Shown in pieces: positions 1 to 12,945 of a stretch of DNA of 64,000 bases. The notes beneath the pieces were generated by a model. It had not been told where the DNA came from and made no database searches. It worked only from the letters and a program-made list of their open reading frames with translations. Origin of the DNA: Larimichthys crocea. Its lineage: Eukaryota > Chordata > Actinopteri > Sciaenidae. The position numbers and the translations under genes are program-made. Where the stretch lies: positions 9,519,158-9,583,157 of the forward strand of contig NC_040027.1 in NCBI RefSeq assembly GCF_000972845.2, read 5' to 3'. How positions within the stretch are numbered: the first letter of the stretch is position 1; the number at the start of each line of letters is the position of its first letter.

Positions 1-252
1 CATGATACATCCATGATTAGTAACAAGCTAACAAACCCTGAATCGACGTTCCAAATGAGAAATATTTGGGAAAAGAAACGCGGATCAGGAGCACGACTGT
101 CCATTGCTGCTTCAGGAAACATAAAATAATCTTAATAGGAATAAACCTGTGTCCTGTGTGTAAACTGTCCGAATAGGGCTGGCTGCTGTGTTTTAACATC
201 TGTTAGTTAGTACTGAAGAGTACCTGCTGTTGCTATAAACCAACTCACTTAT

Positions 253-528
253 AGGTCCAGTGTGTAACATTTAAGGGGATCTATTGGCAGAAATTGAATA
301 TAATTAGCATAATTATGCTTTCATATGTGTATATTAAATTAAAAATAAGAATCACTGTGTTTTTATCACCTTAGAATGAGCTTTTATATCCACAGGGGGC
401 AAACCAAACGTAGATCAAATCTTTATCCTTCATGCTTGGAATGGGAGGATGAGACGGGCGGTATTCAGTTGGTTGCAATATGCCTCTTCACCACTAGGTG
501 CCACTAAATCCTACACTCTGTACCTTTA
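253..528. mobile_element. MITE with GGTCCAGTGTGTA termini (copy A)
   Basis: The ends form an imperfect inverted repeat: aggtccagtgtgtaacattt at the left and taaatcctacactctgtacc near the right, whose complement starts ggtacagagtgtaggattta. The interior contains ggggatctattggcagaaat and cttcaccactaggtgccact, which I recognise as a very common percomorph miniature element. It is non-autonomous and has no coding capacity. The class is not certain. The matching copy lies at 14,499-14,809. Confidence 0.8.
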
Positions 529-1445
529 ATATCTGTGGTCAGAAAAAATCCCAGATGACAGCACTGTTTCTTTGTTTTTAACATGATTTATCTCCAGGTT
601 ATTGATTCATACAAATCTGTGGCTGTTTAAGATTCGAGAGAGTTAAGTCGCTCTTTAAATCAGCCTCTGTTTGCAAAATGTCAAACCCAAAGATCCTCAA
701 ACAACCCGACTCACAAAAGCTAATTGAAATTTGTTTGTGACTTAAATAAGCCGACCAAACTGGCTGTTGTTATCTTTGAGACTTTCAGAATAAAGTTAAC
801 AGCACAAAATAAACCAGGTTGAACAGATTCGATGCACGTTATTTGTGATAAAGCACAATGTTAGGTTACTATTACTACTAATATATACAGTAATACTGTA
901 TATTGCTTAGAAGAAATACTGCAGCCGATCAACCATGGAGAAAGAGAGATGATATCACATAAGAAAATAAAACAAAGGGAATTTAATTAGGTCTCGATTG
1001 TGCACCACTGTAAGAATCAATGCATCCCAAACCCATAAATGTATCTGACAGCTGTCGGTATCTCTGTGTATCTGCTGATATTTCCTAGAAATATCGCTCC
1101 CGAGGCGACACTGGAGGGAAGCGAACGCTGGCTCTAACTCTTGTTTCAGCCTCGGAGTCTCGACTGACGGATGCTTCTCTGTATTTGTTTGTTTGTTATT
1201 GATTCGATCGTGCGCCACAGTCAAGATGAGTGACGGCTGAAGAAAGGATTTGAAGTTCGTCTGGTTGCATTCAGAGGTTAATTTTTTTTCACAAGCAGCA
1301 CATGAAAACTATCCAGAAAGCCAGCTGGAAGTGAGATATTAATCTTTAATCATGAATTTATTATCGCATTGTCTCGTTTTCTTTTTCATACTTTATCCTT
1401 TTTGTCCTTGTTTATACTTCCACGTGATTATGTGTCATTGTCTAT

Positions 1446-1467
1446 GTGTGTGTGTGTGTGTGTGTGT
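1446..1467. repeat. (GT)n microsatellite
   Basis: A run of about eleven TG units. It is reduced and interrupted in copy B near 15,823-15,840, as expected for a length-variable locus or poor consensus. Confidence 0.95.
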
Positions 1468-3847
1468 TGGGATTTTCCAGCATTTGCCTCTTGTATTTGC
1501 TCGTGTGTGGCCTATTCTGTCGTAACCCCGCCTCACTGTTGTTTTGTTGTTACACCTAAGAATTCTCATTTCTCTGAGCTGATGTAGTACTTCAGGGCTA
1601 AGCTGTGGACAAATAGCTGCATTATTTATCTCATTAGCGGTAAATATAACCCATTGCATGGCTACATTTGCAGGTAACAGCGCTGATAATGGCGCCTCGG
1701 CATTGTTAAGTCTTTTCTTTTCTGCCCCTTTCTTCTTCGCCGCCTCATTGCTGTAGCAAGAGCCATTTCTGTGAACAACAGGCGCACAGTTTTATCTCCA
1801 GGCCATTTGGATTTTCACTCATTTTTTTCCTCCAAACCTCATTTCATCTGTGTTGAATGGTGCTATCTTTATCTGCAGGCTGCGTGGCTGTGACTGCCTT
1901 CCAGAAGGGCTGCACAGCAGCTACGTGTACACTGAATAACAATCACGTGTTACTTTGATTGGACAGTTCATTAGCGCCTGGCGTCACTGCGGCGCCGGCT
2001 GTCCGTCAACATGATGCGGATGGACAAAACTGTATTGGATTCCACGCAGCCTGTTTCTTCTGCAGGGTGATATGAATTAGAAAACTATTTTGTATCGATC
2101 CTTTCTTTTTTATTATTGATTTCTTGCTCTTCATGAGCCTGAAGCGAGCGAGCGAGCCCCTCTGATTGGCTACACGGGCTCTGGCTGTGTTTATGTTGGA
2201 TTAAGGTGCCTGGGTTTGAAGAATACACCTTTCTGTTATCCTCACAGCAAAGTACAGCATGTAGGATGCTGTGCTGTTAACATGCACTTAACACTAATGT
2301 TGTGTTTATGGTCCTGGAGCTGTAACACCTCAAAACACACACTTAATAATTCATGACTGTTTCTAACTTTATGAGAAATGCTTGATTTTAAACTTAGTTA
2401 TTGTACTTCTATTTAGAAAAAAAGCACCAACATTGCACTAAATATTTTTACTTCTATTAAAACTTCTATTATTACTTCTATATTATGCTGTTTCCATGGT
2501 AACATTATAACAGCCAAACCTACAGTAAGAAAACTTTATTTCAAAAGGTTACATTAAGATGTTATGATATCTCATAAAGCAGCAACTTTACCCAGTTCAT
2601 GCATGAAAATAAATCATGAACCACCGTGAGCCTGTATAGACTATGACCTCCTGTTATGATAATTAAACCGACTTTCTTTAATAACTACAATTTATGGTGC
2701 TGTCCACGGAAAAATGATTTATTATTCTGTTGCAGTTTGTTACTAAGGGTGTGGCCACATGCCAATAATCATACCAAAGCATACGCTCTCATGTAATATT
2801 GCTTCAATATTTGACGACAATACGTTGATTTTATTTTGAATTAGTTTATAGAGGTTTACTCTCAATAAACAGATATCTGCAGATGACTTTGGGACTTTGG
2901 CATCAGAAACATTCTTGTTTCTGTTCCTTCATTTGGTTGCATGTAAACAGTCCATGTGGAGACGCATTCGATGTTCATATATGTTTGTAGAAATCAGCTG
3001 AAATGAATTTTTCTCGCCATTCTTGCATTTGAAGTTGCTAATCCGACTGCAGATGAAGTCTTTCTTTTTGGTAATATATATTTCTTTCATGCATAGCACA
3101 ACACAACAGGTGACACAAAACATGAAACATTTAATTATTAGGAACAGTAATGAGACGTTTTGGTCTTTTCTGTGTTACTATTTCAGTACATCTGTAAATA
3201 TTGGATTTAAAAAAATAAATAGAATGAATAAATTGTTGAGAGGTTAGGGAACAGAGAAGTAGAGGAGAGAAGTAAAGGTTCAATTACTGCAACACCACAG
3301 TTAAATATGGATGTGAGAGACATCACAGCCGTCCTGCTCTGGTGTTTGTGAGCGAGAAATTTCCACATAATAAAGTTACGGTCACACATTCTCCAGACTG
3401 GCCGAAGTATTTCATGCACGCTAATATAGTTTAGTTTGAAATGAAATATCTGCTGCTTCGCTTTACTGCTTCCCAGTCGCTCTGTCTCTCACTCGCTGCT
3501 CTTCTTCTTTCTCTCCCTCCTTCTTCGCAGCTCAATCTCTTATACATTACTCCCGCTACTTTATCTCTCCCCTCCCTCCTCCTTCTCTCTTGCCCCCATG
3601 TATCAGTTTCCAAAGGCTAATGCACTGAAGCAGATAATTATACACACCCCCACCCCACTTCCACACTGGCGTCTCGAAACAACATCCCTCTCCTCCGCGT
3701 GTGCACAGTGAACCTGCATCGATGCAAGAGAAGAGAAGACAAAATCACATATTCAGCGTACGGTGATAAATGAGGACACATATGCGGCAAACAAGCTGTC
3801 GTCGTGACATTGCTGAGGGCATTTCACCCCATTACCAAAATAAACCC

Positions 3848-3873
3848 GTGTGTGTGTGTGTGTGTGTGTGTGT
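3848..3873. repeat. (GT)n microsatellite
   Basis: About thirteen GT units. The copy B counterpart at about 18,713-18,735 is shorter and interrupted by GG and GT slips. Confidence 0.95.
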
Positions 3874-4490
3874 TTTCCCATCAAATCACATTGTGGGATA
3901 CTGCGCAAGTTAAAAGCTTAAGACGTCATTTAAACTCAGAGCGTTGCAAAGACAGCGTGTGGAGTTGTAGAGATGACAGCATGTCTTTCTAATGCTATAT
4001 CTTTATGTGTAACAACAGGTCTGAGTGTGCTCAGGAAGTAAAGCAAAGGTCAGGGAGGTAAAACACAGCTGATTGAACAAAGATGATTTTTTTTTTCCAT
4101 ATTTGGAGAGTTTCTCCAAACTCTAATTATCCTGACATAGTGCCCATAAATAGGAAATGTAAATGCCGTACTCCATCTTGTCTCCTGCTTGTCTTTACTG
4201 AAGCATAAAAGAGACGATGTGGTCCTCTTTTCTCATTTCCTTCTGGACTTTTTTTCAATTTAGTATTTGCCAAGTTTCGTCCTCAGTCCTGTGCCAAATT
4301 AATCTTTTGTGCGATGTTTGAGTTTAAATCTATTTGCTAAAGAATTCAGAAGTTCAGCTGACCTTTTTTCTCCCCCCGCAAGAACTCCTGTGAGTGTGCG
4401 CAGAATTAATGTGACATAATGCTACAGGTACTAATGCATGTGCATGCCTGTACGTGTCACATTAATTTTGTAAGCCTCAGAAGAGATGAG

Positions 4491-4493
<3 letters not shown>

Positions 4494-4545
<52 letters not shown>
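4494..4545. repeat. (GT)n microsatellite
   Basis: About 26 uninterrupted GT units in copy A. The corresponding copy B tract at 19,411-19,439 has about 14 units. The length difference fits two alleles of one locus or assembly error. Confidence 0.95.
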
Positions 4546-4546
<1 letters not shown>

Positions 4547-4680
4547 AGCCAGAGGACGTTTTTATGATACAGTGACAGATGAAGTACAGTTTAGTTTTGA
4601 GTGTGTGTTTATGTCTGGATAGCAGTGTGAACGTGTATAGAGTTTATACCAAAGCATAGTTTACATGCTTGCTAGTCTGC

Positions 4681-4720
4681 ATACACTACACTGACAAAAG
4701 TATGTGGACATCCATACATT
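4681..4720 (+). mobile_element. Tc1/mariner-like terminal fragment
   Basis: The text acactacactgacaaaagta followed by tgtggacatcc resembles the termini of Tc1/mariner-derived miniature elements in fish, which often read ACACTATAT..CAAAAGTATGTGGACA. Only one end is visible, so this is a relic. The duplicate lies near 19,582-19,620. Confidence 0.4.
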
Positions 4721-4730
4721 AAGAAAAGAG

Positions 4731-5265
4731 GAGAACCTTTTCAAGAACCCCTTTTTGCTCCGTGAGGTTCTTTGGGGAACTTTTTATGTTTAATTCCAAA
4801 CTAGGTTGGTTTTAATACTGATGCCTGGTTCTTTAAGTCACCCTCTGCAACGATGTTACCTGAATTTGAATAAAAACAAAGACAGTTTGAACCCCTTTGT
4901 AAATCTGAAGTACGTAAACTTAACCAACTATTTAACTAACAGCTGATGCATGGCAGCTCCAGAGGACCTATTGACTAACTTGTGGCTGTGTATAGAAATG
5001 TTTGTTGTGATGCCATTTCTAATTCTAAATGGTAATATTCTACATCTACTTTTAGAGAGAGCAATAGTAATGGGATAATAATTTAACTTTACTGAATATC
5101 TTTAAGTAATTTTCCCAGTGTTGCATTTCAATTTAAAGATTTAACCAGGAAAAATTACTACTTACTCTAAATTCTGGGAAGAACTTTTAAAGAAGTCTTT
5201 TTTTAAAAACCAGTAGGTAAAAGGTTCCTTAAAGATCCGGAAAAGGTTCCCCTGTGGCATCATTT
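4731..5265. mobile_element. GGTTCTT-type miniature element
   Basis: The left side carries gagaaccttttcaagaaccc and ggttctttggggaac. The right side carries aaggttccttaaagatccgg and aaaaggttcccc, which is roughly the inverted complement of the left side. This suggests a miniature inverted-repeat element of about 530 bp with AGAACC/GGTTCT termini. There is no open frame. In copy B (about 19,630-20,200) the right half is scrambled and not recognisable. Confidence 0.5.
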
Positions 5266-7103
5266 TAAGGGTGATCATTTTGTGTACTTGTGGATTGTGG
5301 TTGTTCTCCTTGCTTTGGGCTAAGCCCCTCCCACCAAACCCATAAGTTCAAAGTGCATCAGGAGGAGTCTGTCGTCCTGCAAACAGCCAATAAAATCACC
5401 CTCTTTCTGAAATGACCTGCGATCGCTCCGTCACGGGCTAGATTTTCTAAAGACTAAAAACGGAGCCAAGTGGAGGAGCAGAAGAAGTTTTCTCTCACTT
5501 GAATTACAAAATGCTGAAAGGCGATTATGGATTTTTTATTTTTTTTCCCTGATGAAAGCTTTAAGGGATATTTTAATGCTACAACACGCTGTGATATTTT
5601 AGTCAATAGTGTGCTTCCAACATTAGGCCACAGTTCAGTTTCCTCTCCTAACATGAAAATTCTCCTGTGTGGTCCGTAGTGGATTTCATTTTGGAGTTTC
5701 TTGTGTAGAACAGTAATTCTTAAGTTGGGTCGGACCCCCCCATGAGGGCTTGTGACAAGATTAACAGGAAGGCAGAAAAACCTGTTTCTACTCCCCAAAC
5801 CAATGTTGTCCCTCTAATCTTTGCTTTTACTAAATTACTTGTTTACTTAAGTACTGTACTTAAAAAACTGAAGCTATATACCTTAAAAACTCTCCTCCAA
5901 CAACAATGGAGCTCAAAGTTGAGACATATCAGGCTTTGACAACACATAGTTCATTGCTCTTTTCATGGATTCGTTGACAGTAAAAACATCAGCAGACCGC
6001 TCCTTTAATATTCTACATCAGTGACTGGACGGGAGCAAACCCCTGCAACCCGATCAAACCCAGAAGAGTGGAGGCTGTTATAGCAGCATTGCTTTGTCCA
6101 TGTGATCTTGTTGCCTGGATTGCCACAGGTAAAACGTGACGCAGATCAGCACTGGATTCAGAAAAGCCAACTTGACCATCCGTGCAAGGTGACTCCTCAG
6201 AGGTATGTGTGAATAGACATTGATATCATCGCTAGATACCATCTTAGACCTCACTGCTCTGCTGCTGCCGCTGAATTGCACCTTGCTTGCTTGCATGCAT
6301 GCCCACAACCAAAGGAAAAGAGATTACTGGACTGGTTTCGAGGTCTGTGGCTCATAGTGCTGTGATCCCTGCAGTCCAGCCAAAGCAGAGCATTATAAAG
6401 GACATATGCAGGATTAGGCACGAGAAGACTGGAAGATTGAGTTTGGACTAGCAATTTTCATAACCGATGGTATGCGTCCATGCATTATTAAAGAGTACTC
6501 CTTTGTCTGCTCCTTCTATAGGAACTGCAAAGGAAAAACACCCTCACTCCTCGTTTCAAAGAAACAGACACTCTAACAGATAAACATCCAATTCCACATA
6601 ATAAAAGAGTGAATCCATCCACAGTTCGTGACAACTTTTACGTTTGTAGTTTCAAAGCTCCTTTGTGCAGAAGACGTGATGCTTCGGGGAAATTTGGTGA
6701 AATCTTTGGAATAAACTAAAGAATGACGAGGTAGTTAGTGCGCAGACCAAACCAACAGCTGAGCTCTGGATATGCTGAAAAACAAACATTAAATGCTGTC
6801 GCCAAGCAAAGACATCCTAGATGTTTTCAAACAGCAAAAAGGTTCTGCTGGGCCTCTGCTGCTGTCAGTGTAAATGTTTTCAATGTAAAATACAGATGAA
6901 GTCATGTGCAATCACTTCCTGTACAAAGAAACACATCTAATCACAGTCTTGCCACTTGGTTCCACAGGAGGGAAAGTAAAGAACCAACAGCTGGACTGGC
7001 CCAGCCTCCTTAGTGATATGCTTTGGATCATTGTTGTGCTGGAAAGTCAGAACTGAAGAAGCTTCTTGGATGAGAGGCGAAACGTCTTCACATTTTTCCA
7101 TGC

Positions 7104-7790
7104 ATTACATTATTATTACATTACATTGCATTTAGCTTTTATCCAAAGCGACTTACAGAGGAGGACATAAGCTGAGAAAGGTGTAAAGGAGCACAGAGTA
7201 GTTGTTAGTTTTGTTAGTTTTGTTAGGCAGGGAAGCATTCTCGAAACAGAAAGGTTTTTACAAGTTTTTTAAAGGTAGAAAGGGATGTTGCTGTTCTAGT
7301 AGCCGTTGGTAGGTCATTCCACCATTTGGGGACGACCACAGAGAAGAGTTTAGAGTGACCTCGCTTTGCGAGAGGCGAGGGTACAACTAGACGGTTTGTA
7401 TGAGCGGAGCGTAACGCCCTGGTCGGGACGTGAGCCTTTAGTAAGACGCTGAGATAGGCAGGGGCAGATCCTGAGATGGTTTTGTAGGCTAGCGTCAGAG
7501 CTTTGTGTTTAATTCTGGCAGCTACAGGCAGCCAGTGCAGGTCGCTGAAGAGTGGGGTGACATGTGACCTTTTAGGTTGATTGAAAACCAGTCGCGCTGC
7601 AGCATTCTGGACCATTTGCAAAGGTTTGATCGCGCAAGCCAAGAGCGAGTTGCAGTAATCGAGGCGGGAGCTGACTGTAGCCTGAATCAGGAGCTGAGCG
7701 GCATATTGGGTCAGGTACGGTCTGATTTTTCTAATATTGTACAATGCATAGCGACATGACCTCGCTACGGAGGAGCCATCATTGCCACGT
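7104..7790 (-). mobile_element. L2-clade LINE, 5'-truncated 3' end (copy A)
   Basis: The block ends with an imperfect TGTAA-type repeat on the minus strand (7,104-7,130), typical of L2 3' tails, and with the widely conserved atccaaagcgacttacaga segment. It encodes the C-terminal part of the reverse transcriptase ORF on the minus strand. Relative to copy B it lacks agcagacgc inside this tail, so copy A has a small internal deletion. It is truncated at the 5' side and is a dead insertion. Confidence 0.85.
7223..7744 (-). pseudogene. L2-type reverse transcriptase, C-terminal fragment
   Basis: This open stretch of about 173 residues corresponds to the C-terminal (thumb and post-RT) region of an L2/CR1-group non-LTR retrotransposon protein. 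Recognisable family blocks appear in order: RKIRPYLT near the start, SRLDYCNSLLA at about residue 27, LQMVQNAAARLV at about residue 43, LHWLPVAARI at about residue 70, and PKWWNDLP near residue 137, with a final KTFLF segment. The frame continues upstream to about 7,784 without a stop. The endonuclease and the catalytic RT core are missing, so it cannot move by itself. The same sequence in copy B is broken by several frameshifts. It is not a host gene. The clade assignment rests on motif memory and the TGTAA tail. Confidence 0.85.
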
Positions 7791-8370
7791 TTTTATGGGC
7801 TGAAATATGTGCCACAGAAACTGAATGAAATTGAATTTATTAGTTTGGAACTGATCAATCAGTTTCAATTTTCTGTGACAAACATCCGGGTACTTGAGGC
7901 AGAGCAATCGAGCGCAGATACACAGGACGCCTCTTCGGCCAATCAGCACCTACGTACGTGTGTGTGCGCCATGGAAACGGCTGCTGTTATGGGCATTTGT
8001 TTTTAGTTCGTTAGTTCAGTTAAATTACAATTCAAAATCAATTTAAGCAATTCAAATTCAAATATAAATATTTCTAATTCAGTTTCTGGTGCCACACATT
8101 TCAGCACATACATGTTTGCTCATGGTGGTAATTGTTGAGTTTCTGTAAATAATATCACTAGAAAGTATGGTTAGTGAATGAAGCGGGTTGTTTGGTATAC
8201 ATTTCATATGAAAAGCTGCACTGGAAATATATTTAATGATAAAAGTACTGATTTTTTTTTTCCTCTCCAGTCTACCTAAGGAAGACAGCTTAATAAAAGG
8301 GTTTGCTTGCTCTTTTAGTTACCCTGTACCTTGTTATCTCCAAAACAACCCCTATTTTTATTTAGGTACA

Positions 8371-8395
8371 CTATATATATATATATATATATATA
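8371..8395. repeat. (AT)n microsatellite
   Basis: About twelve TA units. In copy B (about 23,341-23,380) the tract has become irregular AT-rich text. Confidence 0.9.
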
Positions 8396-8669
8396 GTCCC
8401 TAATTAGCGTGCACCTCAGTGAGTACGAAATGAAAGTAGTGTCGTCTGAAAAGAAGAGAGAGAAAATTCATGGACTTGAGTAGAAAGGAAAATATATTAT
8501 GCAGAGGAAAGTGCAAATTTTGTGTACTACCAGACAAAACTTCTCATAATTAGCCCTGCACAAAGACGAGGTACATATTGGTATTCTGAATGCATTTTCA
8601 GCTGTGGTGGGTGGTCAGATTGCAGCGATTCCCCCGCCGAGACAGAGTGGCACCAAACACCACAGTGGG

Positions 8670-8672
<3 letters not shown>

Positions 8673-8744
<72 letters not shown>
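8673..8744. repeat. (GT)36 microsatellite
   Basis: A 72-bp perfect GT tract. It produces artificial Cys-Val and Thr-His open frames on the two strands, which are not genes. The duplicate at 23,673-23,746 is interrupted by a GG. Confidence 0.97.
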
Positions 8745-8745
<1 letters not shown>

Positions 8746-10380
8746 CAAGGTGAGAAGGAGAGAAGTAGACAGATGATTTGTGTATTGAGTTACTAACTGA
8801 ATACCTCAAGCAGTTTGGTTCATCGCACAGGTCGACAGCTTTTACTTGAAATGGAAATTGCATTGCACACCGCATACTTTATTGTATTACATCCTATTAC
8901 ATCCTATTGTGTGTCTCTGAGAGCTGATGCAAATTAACCCTCTTATTTTTTAGGATATTTAGAATTGTAATGTTTCTTTAGAGGCTGTTTTCAGTGCCGT
9001 TATTGATGGAGCTGCTTGGTATCGCACCCTCCCTGCTCTCGGTTATATAAGTATAGCTTATTTATTATTTAGTTCTAGTCAAAGTGAATAGTAATTAGCC
9101 ATGACCCTGTTTGATGCTGCAACTGGGGCCTGTTAAATTGATGCTGTGGAATAACTCTGGGTCCAAAACGAACTCAGTTCAAACCTGTTCATTTATTCAT
9201 GTCAGGCTCTTACATAAAACTTTGCCTCTTCTTTTCCGGGGTTGCTCAGTTCATTTTTTCACATGTCAGTGTGTTTGTGTGCAGGTTTGAACGTAAAAAA
9301 AAGAAAAAAGAGTGAGATTTGTTGCTGGTGGTGGGATGGGTGAGATAAAGACTGTGAGATACTATCAGAATTATCCACAGCACAGGATTACAATATGTTT
9401 TTTGTTTTTTTTCCCCATTCACACAAGATTATTAACACTGCCTTAAGGTCTTCAGATACTGTTAAACAACCCAGAACTGAAAATGAGCTTGATGTGATAC
9501 TGTAGAGGGTAATTTACACAATGACACCAGTCTGTAAATAACTTCAAATCATGTGTCTCATTATTTTTCCATAACGCATTAGCCGTTACTTTCATTAGCG
9601 ACTACAAAAGTCTAACAGGATGTTGAAAGTGTTGGGAAAGATGAAAAAAGGAGCGCTATTATACATCATTTCTGTCCTTTGATGTAAATTCTTCTGGAAG
9701 ATTCTTGAGAGCCGGCGCTGATGGGGCCTGATCTCATATACGTTTTTTTTTTTGCATCGCTCGAGGTATATATTTGTCATAGTTTAATTATTTTCCGTAA
9801 AACATGCACATGAGGGTAGCGAAGGTTATGAAAAAAGGCAATCAGCTATGCCAAATGAATATAGTTCAGCAACTGTGCTCCGGGGGATAATACATATTTA
9901 TTCAAATTCATTCATGTTTATGAGCCACAAAGATTCTGGTGACTTCCAGAGTGGAAGACACACATTATTTATGCATTTTAATGCTCCATTGTGGATACAA
10001 AATCTTAAGAGAGTTCAAGTATGAGCTGCCTCCCAGTGTTTAAATATTGGCAAAACTATTCAGACCACAGAGGATTTTGCTTGGAGACAGAGCACTTTCT
10101 AAGGACTGGCGTTAATGAGAAACAAACTCTGCACAGTCGCCATGCAATGACCTGTAGATTGTTATAAAAGCTGCAAACTGTCCATGTCAGAGGTTGGGTT
10201 GCTATTTAAAACGAATCAGTGACTGCTGATTAATCTCCCATGCATGCAAATATGTGACTATTCCAATTATGCTAACTACTTTTCACAAGAACAGAACTTT
10301 GTAACTCACGTTTAAAAAAAACTATAAATAAAAAACGACTACAAGACTCTCATTTCACCCACATGTACGTCATTTTGCAG

Positions 10381-10493
10381 GAAGTAATAGTGCACGCTTT
10401 GGCGAGCCCATGCTCATTTCTCAGTTTTCCGCGATGGAGAGTTGTTTCCACCTGAGAAGAGGTATTACCCCTGGCAACAGAAGTAGCGGTACA
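10381..10493 (+). other. Splice-bordered interval, weak exon candidate (copy A)
   Basis: The interval follows cattttgcag, an acceptor-like site with a poor pyrimidine tract, and is followed by gtaagtgagg, a near-perfect donor. It contains an ATG at 10,434 from which 20 codons remain open to the donor. The duplicate at 25,286-25,399 has the same borders and an ATG at 25,340, also with 20 open codons. However, a pair of compensating one-base indels shifts the frame in the middle, so the two copies predict different peptides between residues 6 and 13. I do not recognise either peptide. It may be chance. Coding use is unproven. Confidence 0.15.
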
Positions 10494-12296
10494 GTAAGTG
10501 AGGAAGGTGTGTTCGGTCTGTGAAAGTGTGCTTTCATTGTAAACTACTTTATACGATAAACTGTGTGCACCTTTGTAAGCATGCACAACAAAAAACAATA
10601 ATGATTTTGGTTTAAAGCTTGTAAAAATAATACATGCATGCACTGGAAGATCAGTGTATTTAAAGCAGGTCAAGCATGAAATCATACAGAAAACTAAATT
10701 ATTATCTATATTTTCTTATGATCTGTACATAAGATTCTACATTAATATCAGAATACTGATCCCCCAATATGAGTTGGTTTTTGTTGTTGGACATAATCTA
10801 GTCTTGTCAACATATTTTAGCACTATTTTCCAGGATGATGGTCAATTTGAGGATTTATTAACAGTCAGGTAAAAAAAAAGTCCCAGTGAGGTAGGTGATC
10901 AAATTAATACAACAACAAATAACTCTTTGGGTAACACTAAGCTTGCACATGTAAGACTGCACTGCCGAGCTTATAGCGTCTCCAGTGGTATCTGCTGTAT
11001 ATAATGAGGAACTTTAGGCATACATTTAACAATAAGTTGAATTCACAGAGACCAGCACTAATAGTCACACACAGAGAGAAATGATGATGTCTTCAGGGAG
11101 CTGGTGGTAATTGAAGTGCATCACGCCCAGACTCTCCAGCCATCATGGCAGCAATGCACAGACAGTAGAATACGTCACATTCACCGTGAGGGGGTGTAAC
11201 TGTAAGATAACATAAAAGCTTCTGCTGGGCATGTGAGACGGTAGTTCGAACTGTGACAGTCCAGAGCAGAGTAGGAAAAGGAAAAAAGCTTTCCATGCGT
11301 CAAGACACATGAGGGAGAGTCAGTGTGACACATCCTGTAAAATGAAGGAAAGAGCTCATGAAGTTAGCTCATAGATCATCAGAATATGTTCTCGTTCAGG
11401 GATTTCAGGAAACGAGTGAAATATTGTTCCAAGAACTGCATTTATCGAGTTTTGACTCAAACCTAGCTCAGCCACATCACACACAAATATTACTGGACCA
11501 CTATACTGCAGATGAAAATTGAACAGCACCCAGAAGGGAAACCTTATCAGTTTGCTTACGCTGTAATATCATTAGCACAATATTTTATGTGAATGGTACC
11601 TTGAGATGAGGCTGAAATCTGTTTACAGGTCTTGATGATTATCCACGCATATGTGGAAAAATTAAATGTATAAATCCTTTTGTGGCTCCAAATCTGAAAA
11701 ATGGCCTCAGGTTATGTCATTTGAGTCAGTGCAAGTTTAAAAATAATTTGAAAAAGAAATGGAATCAGAGCTAGAGAAGTGAGTGTACCAAACTCTGAAG
11801 CTCTCTGAAGCTCAAGCATAACAACTGAATCTCCAACTCAAGTTTCGGTGGTTGTGTGGCATTGTGGGTATTGTAGGCAATGGGTTTTGACAGAATGTGT
11901 AATATATATATAAACAATAAATAAAATCAACAATGTCTCTGACTCTGTTGCATAAGTTAAGAAAAGATGCCTGTACATGGTTCCCTACAAACGTTTTGCT
12001 CATCGCCATCCTCCATTCTCATGAGCTACACACTGATTAGAACCTTACCCATGTCACTTGTATCACGAGGTGCATGGAAAGTCAGCACAGTGTGATAATA
12101 ATATATGGTTATCCATCTAGTGGTACTCGTATCGAATTCTAAATCAAAACCTGAACCATAGGTAGGCGGCTGTTAACCTCTTGCATCGGCCATAAATCCA
12201 ACTTTCAATTTTGAAGGTGATGGAATGCAAATTCTCCTGTATGAAAGTCGAAAATGTCCCATCCACCACCCCCGACAACCACACCCTTGCTTTAGA

Positions 12297-12945
12297 TTAG
12301 ATTATTCTTTATTCATCCCACAATAGGGAAACTCACTTATTACAGCAGCAGAGCGTAATATGCACTACAGAATTAAAGTAGAAAGGGCAAAACACACCGA
12401 GCAGACAGAAGTATCTTATGACCTGCACAATAAACAACAAAACAAACAACTGGCAAACAATTACTGAAGGTAAAAGTGGCATGATATAAAAAAGTATTGC
12501 AATGTAAAGTGACCATGGTATAAATAATATTGTACATTGTAAGTAATCAGGAGCAGAAACTACAACATGATCAGGTGGTGCAGGGATGAAGGACCGGCTG
12601 AACCTCTCCTTCTTACACCGTGGGTGTAGCAGTCTGCTGCTGAAGGAGCTGCTCAGGGCCCCACAGTGTCATGTAGGGGGTGAGAGGTGTTGCCCATGAT
12701 GGATGTCAGCTTAGCCAGGCTGGTAAGCAAACTGCTTACTCCTTGGGGCGTGGCGTCTTCGGTACCGGGACCACACAGGAGGTCTTCCACAGAGCTGAGA
12801 CTCAGGTTGAACAAGTGCCTGACCACACCACATTCAGCACAATCCTTGAGCAGTCCTTGGCTGATGCCGTCCGGGCTGGGGCCTTCCTTGCCTTGATCTT
12901 CTTAAGATGACTCCTCACCTGATCATCTGTTATGGAGAGGGGGTG
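12297..12945. repeat. Dispersed TTTATTCATCC-type repeat (copy A)
   Basis: The block opens with ttctttattcatcccacaat and continues with caccgtgggtgtagcagtct, ctgctgaaggagctgctc and gatgtcagcttagccaggct. It ends with a stretch reading ctcctcacctgatcatctgt. This is a common percomorph dispersed repeat, possibly a retroelement 3' fragment. A related copy is at 38,550-38,940. Two short overlapping open frames inside it have no recognisable product. The class is uncertain. Confidence 0.7.

Noticed and set aside
5454..5798. 114-codon minus-strand frame
   Set aside because: No family motif, no splice context and not preserved in copy B.
7053..7095. Hammerhead-ribozyme-like core (tggatgagaggcgaaacgtc)
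   Set aside because: The GATGA and CGAAAC words resemble the core, but the two bases that should read CU before GA are changed and no loop is available for stem III. It looks like a fish repeat fragment.
8522..8875. Cys-Val and Thr-His repeat proteins around the GT tract (also at 23,534-23,867 and 4,419-4,622)
   Set aside because: These are microsatellite translations with no coding support.
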